From: Roridomyces roridus
Taxonomy: Eukaryota > Basidiomycota > Agaricomycetes > Agaricales > Mycenaceae
Direction of reading: 5' to 3'
Length of the DNA stretch: 64,000 bases
Assembly: GCA_029378245.1 (NCBI GenBank)
Contig: JARKIF010000009.1
Span: 1,488,001 to 1,552,000, forward strand
Under the pieces are notes generated by a model. It was not told the origin of the DNA and did no database searches. It worked only from the letters and a program-made list of their open reading frames with translations. Numbering within the stretch: position 1 is the stretch's first letter; each line of letters begins with the position of its first letter. This document shows positions 10,535-25,096 of the stretch, piece by piece. The translations under genes and the position numbers were made by a program.

Positions 10535-11664
10535 AGTGCTATACTGTTGTATCAGTTGTAGCAATGAAACCAAATGTTTCTACGCTAGCTGCTGTGAGCA
10601 AGCTCTGAGCGGTATCATGCGGGCCGGATGCTGACCGGGGTCACGAGACACTTGCTTACATTCCGCCGACGCCCCTATACCCTTTTGGGATCGACACCGC
10701 CTCAGTGATCGGGCGAGCCACGGCAGACAATTGATGTGCCGGGCTGCCGCTTCAACCACACAAAACCCAAGTCCGTCTCAGAACACTCGCCGATTTGAAT
10801 CAGAATGTTATGGGCGAAACACGGTGCAGACACGAAACCCGTAGCCATTACTAAGTTAATACTAACTACGCCCAATGCCACGCTTCCATCGACACGACTG
10901 TAGTACAGCAGTACAGTACGAGTCCATGATGCACTTGCAAGTCGTCCGTCCGTTTGGATAGTGGGGTCGAGCGTCGAGGTGAGAGGGTGACAGGAGTAGC
11001 AAGGACGATGCGAAGCACGGTGGTGGGGCCCCGGGGGGAGGACGGAAGGGCCGGGGAGCAGGCGAAGGGGAAAGGGAAGAGCGAGCAGGGCAGCTGACAG
11101 TCGTTCCGACTCGTTTGGGCAAAGACGCGGCTCGCTGGCGTCGAATATGAGCCTCCGATCGAATGGCGTGGTAGCTACTACATGCTGAATTGGTGTTAGA
11201 GCGAGTGGCAGTCAGATAGTCGAGGTAACGCACCGGCGCGGTACCAGTGCGACCAATCCACACCTACCATCGGCTTCACGTTGAGGCCTGACTACCCTGG
11301 GCGAGGTCGGCCGGCGAGGCGACATGCTCGGGCATTGGCGAGGTTGATGTCGAGGCCGACATTTGGCGGGATCGAGATACGCGCGAGGGAGGTAATGGGA
11401 GAGGAAGGGAGGCTGGTGTTTGGCACCACACACTTTGCGGCACGGTGATGGCAGACATAGGTGCCGAGAAGATGCCGCCATCAGCGAGGCGGTGCCTGTC
11501 CCATTCGGGTATAGGGGTATCGGCGGAATTCGTTGAGTGTCACGAGACATATTGGGCATGATGCAATCACTCGATCAGCGGCCGTCAAAATCACAAGCAA
11601 CAGGACTTGAATTCCCTCAAACTGTTACATGTGATCCTCGTCTCTCTCTTCCTCTACCACCACC
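10535..11664. other. 1.1 kb stretch with no supported gene
   Basis: Longest gene-poor interval of the window, between two plus-strand orphans. The minus-strand open frames here (about 10862-11263 and 11212-11559) are Pro/Arg/Ser-rich without conserved content or sensible splice structure. A G-rich run (11028-11070 region) and a pyrimidine tract ending in CCACCACCATGG before 11665 are visible. The second is the likely core promoter/leader of the next gene. I found no tRNA-like A/B boxes. A long non-coding transcript or fast-evolving small gene cannot be excluded. Confidence 0.5.
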
Positions 11665-12426
11665 ATGGCTGTCCCAGCTGAATTGTACGCGGCCTTCTAC
11701 CCTGGCGCTCACGGTTGGCTCATTTCCGAATCAGCACGATTAAAGACATCACCGGCAAGTTTGTCATGAACAAGGGTCTTAGCGGGGACACGGAGAAACT
11801 GCTCACACTGCAGGTTCAGTGCCCCGCAATGCGAGGAAATATGAAAACTCACGCGATACTATCAAGGGTGTACCTTGGCTGAAGCGCAAGGCCATCTCTT
11901 ACGGGACTATCACGCTCTTCATCAAGCACTTCAAGAATGACGAGGGTGTCGAGGTCATCAATATCGAGCAGACCCTCACTGGCGGCTTTCCAGGCACAAC
12001 CGAGCTGCGTACACTGGACTGGGAGCAGCGACACAACGAAGACCACGTCTTTGGTGCCGTCATTGGCCAGTCAAGGCGTGTGCCGGTATCCGAGCTCGAC
12101 ATCGAGCACCTGAAGAAGGATTGGACTGCCGACACAGTCGAGCATGGCCTAATTCAGTCGCTGGTCAGCAGCGACAAGGAGAAGAACAGCAACATATGGA
12201 CGGCGAATCAGGTTTGTTTTTGGCAACTTCCCCCAATTGTCTTTTGCTCAACGAGTCTCTAGACTTGGGGTATCCAGGAGATTAACGGCGAGCGCCGTTA
12301 TGTGCGCCACGTGAAATTCAATGCTCCCAACGATGATATCGAGATCCTTCTCGTGTACGACTACTGTGAGTGCTCTCAAACTCTTTCTAGTTTATTGCTG
12401 ACTATCTTACAGTGGGCCCTTTGTAA
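11665..12426 (+). CDS. Conserved fungal lipocalin-like hypothetical protein
   Basis: The start MAVPAEF is split by an intron (donor GTACGC near 11685). Exons continue with TIKDITGKFVMNKGLSGD, GVPWLKRKAISYGTITLFI, VINIEQTLTGGFPGTTELRT, WEQRHNEDHVFGAVIGQSR and TWGIQEINGERRYVRHVKF, ending LLVYDYLGPL. The alternating hydrophobic strands plus the GKFVMNK/TLTGG pattern resemble a lipocalin or fatty-acid-binding-protein barrel. About 190 residues and five exons. I recall similar unannotated proteins across filamentous fungi, but no characterised function. No signal peptide, so probably cytosolic. It runs tail to tail with the RecQ gene, leaving 19 bases between stop codons. Confidence 0.68.
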
Positions 12427-12445
12427 ACATGAAACCAATGTATAC

Positions 12446-15466
<3,021 letters not shown>

Positions 15467-15471
15467 GGTCG

Positions 15472-15514
15472 ACGCGTTTGACGCGAGTGTCGAGACGCGG
15501 GTGTCGAGACGCGT
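15472..15514. promoter_or_regulatory. Cluster of MCB-like ACGCG boxes between RecQ and LCCL genes
   Basis: Two perfect ACGCGT boxes (15472-15477 and 15509-15514) and two further ACGCG cores (15481 and 15495) lie within 43 bases of the 111-base divergent promoter. The second half is a 14-base direct repeat of GTGTCGAGACGCG. ACGCGT is the MluI cell-cycle box bound by MBF (Mbp1/Res-type factors), which drives G1/S genes for replication and repair. A RecQ helicase is a plausible target. Binding here is inferred from sequence alone. Confidence 0.55.
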
Positions 15515-15577
15515 TCCGCAGTCTGATCGGACCAAATTTAGGTCTGGCTCTCGCCGCTTTCCTTGCCGTTTGCCACG

Positions 15578-17722
15578 ATGGCGACCCCCGGCGCCAGCGA
15601 CTCAAGCAGCTCGACGCACAATGACCGCTCTGACCATTACCCTCCTGTCTCCCACTCTACCACCTCCAAGTCCAATCTGCAGAATTTCGATGTCGAAGAG
15701 GCAGGCCCTGTATCGGACACTATCGACTCTACAACATCCCGCTGGGCTTCACGCCTGCAGCAGCAATCCGCCCGGTTTCCCCGGCTATCGAACGCCCTTC
15801 TATGGCTGAGAGGTCCGCGCCCCAAGTTCGACCTTCCAGACCCCAAGCCGCTCCTCGACATTGATATAACACTTCGAGGGCGCCGTATTTTCATCCCCAT
15901 CGAAAGTACATGGCTGCGATACGCAGTGCCCAAGCTAAATAACTGGCTTTATGTCCTCCTTTTTGTCCTTTTGGCAGCATCCTACATCATTGGTCTCGCA
16001 TTCTTCGCGCGAGCTCAGTTCTTTTTGACCCCGCCGGCAGATTTCATTGGATGTACAGCAACGTACGTGCTCTGCATAATATTCAAACCTTTATAATAAC
16101 TCGGGGTCGAAAGCTACTGGCTAGGCGACAACGGTTGTGGCCTCAATGGGACTGCATGCGCACCATTCGATGGTTCCTCTCTAGACTTCCGCTGCCCCGC
16201 GCAATGTGCTGGGGTCATTTTGGCCAACCCGCGCGCCATAGGCGATGAAAAGATGGCATTTGTTCCCTTGATCGTGGGAGGCGGCGATGATGACCGGACA
16301 TACCGAGGAGACTCTTTCATTTGCGCAGCTGCTGTACAAAGGTGCGTCTTTAAATATCTTCCCCGAAATACTTTTCTTATTTTCGTTCAAGCGGTATTGT
16401 CTCTAATTCAAGAGGCGGATGTGGGACCTTGGACCTGATTGGGACTTTCACCAACTTTACGCCAACAACCGGTCATGGACTTTCCTCGATCGGGTTTCCC
16501 ACCGTGTTTCCACTGGCTTATCGTTTCCGCGATACCACGAGCCTTCATCACTGCGAGGACCTCCGTGATCCTGCACTAGCATTCAATGCTCTCGTCACCG
16601 CCGCACTCTTTTTGTTGATACGGCCAAAGCCCATCGTACTTTTCTGGTGTCTGGTGTGCATTGGCTATTGGCACATTGTTTTGTTTTCACAACCTCAAGG
16701 TACGTAGCTTGTCCACCTCGAGGTACACTATTTGACCGGCTTGCCATTCAGGCCCACCTCCTCCTTTAGATGTCGCGTTCGGCACTTTCTTGCCAGCCTT
16801 ATTCATAGCCTATGCATTTTGGCGCCTGGCATGGCGATTCTGTCTCCCAGCGTTCAAAAAAGCGCCCATCGAGTCCACAATCTTGTATCTCCTGCCTTTC
16901 TGGGTCGGTGTCCTGGCTGGACAAACAACAGACAGACTGCCCCTTGAACGGCTTACGTCCAGTGACCTCCACAAAAGGTCCGGAGCAATCACGACGCTGG
17001 TGGTTATTGTCATTATCATCGCTCTGGTTGCACTGAACCAACTGCGCGTGTTTCGCAAAACGGGGTGGCTGCCGTATTACCTGGCGTGGTATGTGTGCGG
17101 TGGCCTAGTTGCACTGGTGCTGTCGCAGCTACCAGGATTAGACTTCCGCGTGCATCACTACTTTCTCGCCATGGTCCTCACACCAGGCACCGCCCTCCCG
17201 ACACGTGTTTCGGCCTTGGCTCAGGGTTATCTTCTCGGCCTCTTTCTCAACGGGGCAGCTGCTTATGGCTTTGATCCTATCCTGCAAACTCCGGCATCGG
17301 TGAGTAGTTTGACTGCTCAATCAGGCGCATTTCTCATTGGTTTCACAGCTCGTACAAGACGCCACTCTCGGAACCGACCTACCCACTTTCCTTACCAATT
17401 CATCGACTTATAACGTGTCTATACCCTTGGTAAACCAAACACTCTTCTGGGACATCCCCCCTCCTGGCTGGGATGGGTTCTCACTCCTTGTGGACGACGT
17501 TGAGCGGTACTTTGGTTCCGCCCTCAACTTTTCGCTCGCTGCGATTCAGGCAGACATCCCTCACTTCTTCAGGCTGGCGGTGCGACCTTTTCATGACTCA
17601 TCCCAGACCATTGCTGACCAGGCATACAGCTGACGTCGAGTGGAAGCACGGGCGATTTCACCAATGCTGCCACGTTATATCCAAACGGGACATGGGTGGA
17701 CCCTTTGCCTGGAGCTACTTGA
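15578..17722 (+). CDS. LCCL-domain polytopic membrane protein
   Basis: Fungal membrane protein with an extracytoplasmic LCCL domain; function unknown. A Ser-rich cytosolic N-terminus precedes the first membrane segment (WLYVLLFVLLAASYIIGLAF). The LCCL domain follows: YWLGDNGCGLNGTACAPFDG, FRCPAQCAGVILANPRAIG, GDSFICAAAV and the closing GGCGTL, with the paired cysteines that form its disulfides. At least six more hydrophobic segments follow, for example LVTAALFLLIRPKPIVLFWC and ITTLVVIVIIIALVAL. N-glycosylation sequons (NSS, NVS, NQT, NFS) crowd the last third. The final intron (donor GTGCGA near 17581) joins RLA to LTSSGSTGDFTNAA, ending LPGAT. Frames are intact. Confidence 0.88.
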
Positions 17723-18017
17723 TTTATTGGGACTATATTTCGGACACTGTACTAATTACATAGCTGCTATCCGCGTGCAATCTAAGATATATTGGACAGT
17801 CTACACTACAAACCAGACAAAGAGAGTGGTACTACACGGTGCTGGACCGAATCCGCGAGAGAGGGTATCGAAGGAATGGGGGATTAGGACTACACGTGTA
17901 CAACATAAAGAATTAGGAATAATTAGGCGAATCCGACCTGGGTTCGCACATGGCTGTACAGGCAAAGGAGAGAATACTCACGAGTGGAACGAACGAACGA
18001 AGGGAAGGAGTTGGCTT

Positions 18018-20489
18018 TCATATGGCGCTGCCGAAGCGCGAAGATGTCCCGGTGCGAGCCCGCGGCCTGTTGACAACACCCATCTTGTGGTCGTGCGCGG
18101 CTGCATGACCTGTATGGGCAGAATCGGATGGCTTTCCACGCCCACAGACAGCGCAGTACACGTCGCTGCCTTGTGCACGAAGGGCTTCCAACTCCGCCTT
18201 GAGGTCCCGGACCTGTCCCTCTAGATCCCAGATATGCCGCTGCCACGCCTGTTTCGACGAAGTAATTTGCTGCTGCAGCTCCTGGACTAGATTCGATTGG
18301 TCCTCTGTGATGGTCGCCATCGGAACCTTGTCTCCGCTGCTACGGCCCAAAACGCCGGCGGGAGTGACGGGCGAGACAGCAGTGGTCGGGCTGATGGGAC
18401 TAAGTGTGTCTGCATCTGCGTCTTGACTGGACAGTGATCCGGGGGACACGATGTGGTCGCCAAAGTGCGCACTGAACAGGGTCGAAACAGGCCGAAGCTT
18501 CAGGGCGGGGAACTCGGTCACATTCGGCGGTGCACTTTGGGGGAGGTCTGCCCCTAGCCACTCTCGCTCGAAAATATCGGTAGTCGGCACCGTTCGCGTC
18601 TGGAAGTCGTCTGCGGTCGATGCGGCCCGTAAACGAGATGGCCCTGTATTGATGGACAGCGGAGGCGGGATATGTCGCGATGGCGAGATACGGTTTGAAT
18701 CGTCCCCCCAAAACGTTGGTTCCTGGATCATGGACGGCGACACCCTCGGCGCAGGCACCCGAGGAATCTTGTTTTGTTTCGTGAGACTCTGCTGTTGCTG
18801 TGCATTGAATGCGGCATAGCCATCCGACAGCGGCGGCACCGGTGGTGGTGACGACCTCTCCTCTGCACTACGTGTACCATTGAACAAGCGCATGAACCCA
18901 CTCTTCTTGTGTTTGAGTGTTTTAGCGGGTGCACCGCCACCCCCTGGTTCCGAATCCCGCCGTTCAGGCTTTGGAGGTGTGCCAACAATGTTCTGCAACG
19001 CCGTTTTCGCGCGTGCGCCAGTGCTGATGGAGCGCGCCCGTGCACGAGACGTAATGCTGTTCGTTGGACTGTGTCCATGACGTTCAGCAGTGGCAGTGAC
19101 CTCGGGGAATGGCGTCGAAGACGTAGAAGAGATGGAGAGATTTTGGACTGTCGCGCTCCGAGAACGTTGGGCACGGGCCTGTTCGAGAGATATTAAAGCG
19201 AATGTGGGAGAAACGCTACGTTCTGTCCAGCCTGGGGGAAGATTGGGAGCCATGAGCGGCGATGAAATGGTGGGGTTTGGGGCGCTTATGGGGAGCGGAG
19301 AAGATATCTCCCTGCCGTGGAACAGCGAAGCTCTACTCCGAGGGCTTTGGGGCGGTGGAGGCATGGAAGAGGTAGAGGTATCGGGAGTCAGGGTTGACCC
19401 GGTCGCTGATCTCGCCAAGGTCGTTGCGAAGGAATCAGTAACTGTGGCAGACGAGTCGCTCCGGGAGACACTTTGGAGAGGAAAAATGGAGCGTGAAGGA
19501 GCGGGGGTAGCCGGATCGTCGGCATAAGATACAACGAGGTCAGGATTTGCATATGGATGCATTTCCTCCGAGTAGATAGATTGAGATGTGGCGCTGTCGT
19601 TTGTGGCGCGTCGCGTCAGAGGTTTATTACTACTCGATTGAGCGTATTCCTGGTTGCTGCGAGAGACGGGAGATGACGCGCTAGAAGGAGTGACGATTGA
19701 GCGAGGACTAGCCGGTGCCCGTTGGGGAGCATAAGAAGAAGGAGAGTCGGGGCGCGTCGCGCCGGAGAGAGGAAAATTCAGTCGAAGCCCCGTCTGCCGT
19801 GTTCCTGAAGATGGAACAAGAGACACAGAGGATATACTGGCTTGACCAAGTGCACTGTTTTCTACCGTCAGTAACGGCAGACGCCTGTAGAGGCTATATG
19901 CTTACTGTAATGCCCCACCACGGCCATAGGGAGAGTTTGTGCCCGACGAAGTTGTCTCAAACGATCTCTTGGGTTTCGCTGAGCGGCTAGACTCTCCGCT
20001 GGGACGGCTACTGGCAGTGGTTCCCCGGCTCGAAGAACGGAAGCCAAGACCCTTCCTAAAGCCATCTCTGCCCCGGTCCGACTCTGCCTCGTCCTCCTCC
20101 TCTAGGGCGTCCGAGTCCAACTCCCATGGTGCTTTCCCGTGGAAACGCATCTTTGGACCAAGAAGGCTCATACGAGTCTCTTCGGGTTCATGCTCTGCAT
20201 CAACGGTCTCTGGTGCATCGTCGTCGTCCGAGGGATTGCGCGAGTCGTAGTCGTCGTCGTCGAGATCGAGCATACTCTCCGCCAACTCGTTCAGGCGGGA
20301 TCTCGACCGATTATCGAACGGGACTTGGGGCGACTCGTATGAGGAATTGAGTGCTTCGAATTCGTTGGGGCGAGGAGAGAAAAAGGGCGAAGAGTAGACA
20401 GAGGGAGAGTCGTAGTTGACGAGTGCAGACCGAGCGCGTTTGTCAAGGAGAAGCCGGATATGGCTTTCCTCATCGCGGTCCCCAAACAT
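18018..20489 (-). CDS. Ser/Pro-rich protein with C-terminal coiled coil and Cys motif
   Basis: Two exons joined by an intron at 19862-19905 with a textbook TACTGAC branch site. The first (ATG 20489) has MFGDRDEESHIRLLLDKRAR and an acidic middle. The second is ~600 residues of Ser/Pro/Thr-rich sequence with basic patches (AKTLKHKKSGFMRLFNGTRS) that could meet membranes or kinases. Near the end is a heptad region (LVQELQQQITSSKQAWQRHI through LKAELEALRAQ), followed at once by YCAVCGRGK and a His-rich HTGHAAAHDHK. The Cys pair and histidines could bind zinc. The architecture recalls fungal scaffold proteins of cell polarity, but I do not recognise the family. Confidence 0.68.
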
Positions 20490-20626
20490 CCTCGTTGCCC
20501 GTTCTGAGGGAGGCGTTGGTCGGGAGAGCCAGCACACCACGGCGGTCTTTGGCAGACCCGGCTTATTTGCCCCTGTCAATCTTTCTCTTACCCCCATCAA
20601 CCTTCGGAGGGATCTGTGGCCTCACG

Positions 20627-21237
20627 ATGGACTCTTCCTCCGTACCTGCACCTGTGGTTCTCCCCCTTGCCCCATCGTCTGCTGGCCGGGTGGTTCTCCC
20701 CCTTGCACCATCGTCTGCTGGCCGGGTTTCGGGCAAAAGGCATGTTCCCTCTCAGCAGCAAAGATTGTGATGCTCATTTTCATACTCAGTTGGAAGCCCC
20801 TCAAAAACGCCACAGTGTAGAGTGTCCGTTTTTCATCCGTCTCTCTCGCTCGCTCACCCCGGAAACAGCCGCTCCCATCTTCAGGACGGTGTAAAAACAA
20901 AATGGGAAGATCGTGTCACCCAGACCAAAAAGGCACATGCCATTAAGAAGCTCCAGCAGGAGTTGGCGGACGAGAAACAGGCTGAGATTGTACGGTACGT
21001 CCTGACTCGATCCATTCACTTTACCTTTGCGACCGGTATTCCCTTAGCCGCCGCGAAATCACGCAGGCCCGCAAGAAGGCCGCGGCAGAGCGTGCTCGCC
21101 TGGAGGAGGACAAGGCTAAGGTTACATCTATCACGCCGAAAAGAAATCCTTCTCACTCCTTTCCATCATAGATGGGCGCAAGGAAGGCCGAACGCATGCG
21201 ACGCCGAGCAGGCCGCTCAAAGAAAGTGAATGGTTGA
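20627..21237 (+). CDS. CGR1: rRNA-processing protein Cgr1
   Basis: Small nucleolar protein needed for 60S subunit assembly. The N-terminus VVLPLAPSSAGR occurs twice in tandem before VSGK. Spliced exons then give WKPLKNATV, RSHLQDGVKTKWEDRVTQT, KKAHAIKKLQQELADEKQAE, RREITQARKKAAAERARLEE and MGARKAERMRRRAGRSKKVN: the basic coiled-coil that defines the family. Length about 145 residues. The first intron (20740-20789) requires a GC donor (AAAAG|GCATGT...CTCAG|T). No GT alternative keeps the frame. It is divergent from the Ser/Pro-rich gene, with 137 bases between starts. Confidence 0.88.
20654..20725 (+). repeat. 36-base tandem duplication inside Cgr1 exon 1
   Basis: Two adjacent 36-base units (20654-20689 and 20690-20725) differ at one position and each encodes VVLPLAPSSAGR. 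The duplication keeps frame and adds a second copy of the Pro/Ser segment. The near identity suggests a recent event. Confidence 0.85.
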
Positions 21238-21330
21238 GACTATTAAGCTGGTCAGACACTTTCGAGCACGCAGTGGCGTGGGCGCAAGCCAACGGAGACG
21301 GCGGGGGCATGAGCGGGTATATCAATTAAT

Positions 21331-24300
21331 TTACAGTGTCCAGCTCGTATCCACCTCTCCCTCCTTCACAAACGGCTTATCCAGGCCAGCTACAACGCTT
21401 TCGCACAAAGGACAGCTGCTCGCAAGCACATCCTCGAGTTCCGCTCTCAACTTCTCCGTCTTGGCTTTCCTACCCTCACCTTCAACGCCATTGCGTCGCC
21501 CACCTCCCATGCCTGGCATCCACGCTGGCGCCGAAACAGCTGCTGCCAGGGCATCAGGAACAATGAGGTCCCTGAGTTTGTCCCCGGCTGACAAAAGATT
21601 CCGCCCGATCGCCCGTGTGCCAGTCTGGAGTGGATTCACCACAAAGTTGGCAGACAGGAGCGTTCGCTGGGTCACAGGCTGTCTTGGCCCTGATCCATTT
21701 ATTTGAGGGGCCGGCGCAGCTTTTACCAGCTCGTTCTGCAGCGCGAGGATACGGCGCAGGGCGTGTTGAGGTAAATATTCCTTGGCCAGGCCAATCAGAC
21801 AGTCGGCGTGGAACGTGTGTCTGCAAGGGAACACGTAGAATTGCCTCGTTAGCAGCAGGTGTGAGCAAACTGAACACTGTTCGCCCGCGTCGACGGTCAC
21901 GAAGCGGTTGCGAAGAGCCGTGATGTCCTTCTTGATAGAGTCGGCCGTTCTCGTCGCTTCGTCCATCTTGCTCTTTAGTCCATTAATTTGGGTCGAGTAT
22001 CCCTCCAAAGCGTTAGTGATCTCCTCTTTGAAGTCGTCGATGACCACAAAGTCGGGGAAGAACGGCAACACGTCTTCGATCTTGAGTAAATCCGTGTTTT
22101 CCAAGAATCGCATCGCTCTGTGACGAATCAAAAAAGGAACTGTACAAGAGAGGCAAGAGACGCACGTCTTGATATCCTTCTTGTCCTGCACAACATAACG
22201 CGCAATCTTGAGCCAGAGCTTTTTTCGGAGCTGCTGGTCATCCTCCGGCTTGTCCGCATTCAGTTTGGCGAGCTCGAGATCACCCTTCTCGAGCGCCAGG
22301 TCCACGCTGTTTTCCCAGAGACCCATCTTCGAATAGATGTGGACACATGGTTGTGTGCGCCCCGCCTGCTTGCATAACCGCAAGGCGTAATCCAAATCAT
22401 AATACGGCTTCTCCGTCAAGGGGTCTGCCGGCGCAGTTGAAAGGAAGCGCAAAAGGGGACCATCATCCTCTGTGCTGGCGCCTGATGGCGACACATAGAA
22501 TGTTATGAGCAGATTGTGTATCGTGGGAAGCGTGTTGTGTAGCTCGAAGACGACGTGGTTCAGGTAACGGATTGCCTGGTTTGGAGAGAGGGGATCACGG
22601 GGTGCATGTTGAAGCTGTAATAGCGATGGAACTAGTCGCAAGGGATCCAAGGCATCTTGCTTTAGCCAAGAGTCTACCGTGTCCTTGGGCGCTTTCCGCA
22701 TAAGAACGGGCCCGAACCGGTAATAGAGGTCTAAATTAGACTGTCCAGTGTTGGTTTTGGGCTGAATCTTTGAGAATATTGAGCACACCTGTCGATCTAT
22801 AACATCAATCGCCTTCTTCCACTCTTCTTCCAGGATCCAGTGCTCGATGACACGCTGGAAATCGCCAATGACAGTAGCGTAGTGGAGGTACATGTCCGTC
22901 CGACCGTGTCCTTGAATCAGCTCATACACTGTCTCGGGATCGAGATTGCCCTGATAGAAATTAGTTGCGAAACGTCGAGCCATTTGCTGTCTACCTTGTA
23001 GGTCTCGAAGAACTGTCTCAAGTCGCCTTCCAGTATAATCCGCTCGGTCTGCAGATTCTGGACGTCGTGAGAGACCGACTCGGACGCGACAATATCGTCC
23101 AGTTCGTTGCATTTGCTGAGGTAAAACTCTACCAGCCACGTCGCAAGCATCATGCGTTGTGTAATGTCCTGTCGCCAGTTTTTCAGAACAGAAATCAACC
23201 GCAGAATCAGTACTGACACTTTTGCGTGTGCGTTCCAAGCGTGAGATGAGATATGAACGGAGCGAGTCGCGTTCGCCGGCATCGAGAAATTTCAGCGCAA
23301 CTTCCTCAAATGCGACGGAGCATTGAGCGTAGCATTGTGCTGCCTGGAAGTAACGCCCTTCCGCAAAGAACGAATTGGCTTGAGCAGAGAGCACGTGATC
23401 TCTTTGACTTGCTGTCTGCTCTGACATCAGACGACCAACGCAATGGACGGAATGCAAGGCACCTTGGCGTATCGCAACGCAACGTCGAACCGTCCCTTGT
23501 GCAAATAGATTTTCCAAACATCGCGATCCTCATTGTCCACCACCAGCTCGAACAGCGACTGATCGGTATAGACCCAGTAAGTTTTGCGCACTGGATCGGC
23601 CGCAAGGCCTTTAACTTGCTCGTTATGTTTCTGTTCTGAGATCAGGTTAACGCAAGACGATATTTGAGTGCTGTCTCACGAGCGGAAGGGCCTCCTCAAA
23701 AGTTTGCTTCTTGTCCAGGTTGCAGATGCCCACCACGCGGTCGGCGTACAGCAGAATAAAATGGAATTCAGTGAGCGCCATGGAGGTGACTGGGCCGGAA
23801 GATTCAAACGACGACGGGTAGGAGAGCAAATCTCCGGAATCTATGAAGTTTTCCGAAGCAGAGTCAAAGTTGAGCATTCCATGGTAAACTCCGTGGGCTT
23901 GGAGGACATTAACAGGTCATATCCCAGTTGGAATAGAGACGCACAAGTCAACCATGCCATGCTCTTCGGCAATGATAACGCTTGATCAGCATTAGGAGAA
24001 AAGTAGTGCAATTCAGATTGTCTCTTGTCCCCAGGGAAATCGTTCATTTGGGGCTGAGTTGTGAAGAGACTAGAGAAGACCCTACCGCCGTCTTCCGAGC
24101 GCCGATCCGGTACACCTGCATACTGATATATGCGAGTATCAGTCGTCAGGATAACGAGGACTTTGCGAGGGTCAGATGGCGGGAAGAAGTCGAACTTGAT
24201 GCCGGTAATAGGTTGGCGTTCGCGCGTTGTAAGAACGGTCTGCAGATAGCGGTCCGGTGACTTGAAGAAATCCTCCTCCGCGTCAATGAGGGCCTCGTAA

Positions 24301-24943
24301 ACCACCCCGTTTTGGCTTCCGATCAGGATTTCGCGCGTCGACTTTGAGTGTGACGAGGATAGCAGCGCAGCCTTGTTCCACGCCAGGCTCTCGATGACCA
24401 TCTTGAAGGATTTGAGCTGTCGAGGCGGCTTCTTCCCAGAGCGGTACAGGTACCAATTCTCACCCTGCGTCGAAGTCACGATAATGTGCCGTCCGGAAGG
24501 GTCCATGAATATTTTGTGGACCGTCATTTCGGACGGTTTGCGCGGTATTTGAACCTTGACTATTTGGTCCGCATGAGAGAGTTCGATGAGGACGATGATA
24601 TTGGTGGCTAGCGCCATTGCGAGCATGTCAGAGCAGACCACGAACGCGGCCAGCGGTGCAGGAAAGGCATATTGCACTCTGCAGAGGTCGAAGATGGGAG
24701 CAGTGGCTGCCGCAGGGTCCGCTTCCTGAGCGGTAGCGCGTCAGATGAATATTTGGCTTGCAAAAAGCACGCACGGGAAGGCCAGGGTCAAGCGTATTCT
24801 CCTGCTCGTTGGGTGAAGGCTCGAATCCCTCATATTGCAGGTCTGGTAATGGAACAGCAGGTGGGGCTGCAGCATGCTCTACATCTGAAAGTAGGTGAGA
24901 GAAGAGCGTCGAGATGGAGAGATTATTCACAGTCGTCGAACAT
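21331..24943 (-). CDS. Vps18/Pep3, class C core subunit of HOPS and CORVET
   Basis: Tethering-complex core subunit for endosome and vacuole fusion. The short first exon (MFDDY) splices to VEHAAAPPAVPLPDLQYEG. The beta-propeller part includes FVVCSDMLAMALATNIIVLI, HKIFMDPSGRHIIVTSTQGE and TDTRIYQYAGVPDRR. The alpha-solenoid contains ERTRKS-DITQRMMLATWLVE, NLDPETVYELIQGHGRTDMY, HWILEEEWKKAIDVI and LCKQAGRTQPCVHIYSKMGLW. The C-terminal RING is clear: CSVCSHLLL, PCRHTFHADCL and the last pair CPLC. It ends GEVDTSWTL. The introns around 23000 and 23210 shift frame; after removing them the coding sequence is continuous. Length about 1,050 residues, as expected. Confidence 0.9.
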
Positions 24944-25096
24944 GGGACGCTGCGAGACGCTGCGGTGTCTTGACCGAAAGCGAGAAGCTACCACGCGGCA
25001 ATCACGGGAAGAGTTAAGTAGATCACTGCGCCTACAAGCATCTCTGCTTGCTACCACCATGTCTCCTGTGAGCTCGCTCTCAAGCTCATCTCATTC

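Noticed and set aside
10862..11559. Overlapping minus-strand frames in the gene-poor stretch
   Set aside because: Arg/Pro/Ser-rich composition, no conserved blocks, no consistent exon structure.
24800..24850. tRNA-like B box (GGCTCGAATCCC)
   Set aside because: Lies within the Vps18 coding exon, with no matching A box or cloverleaf.
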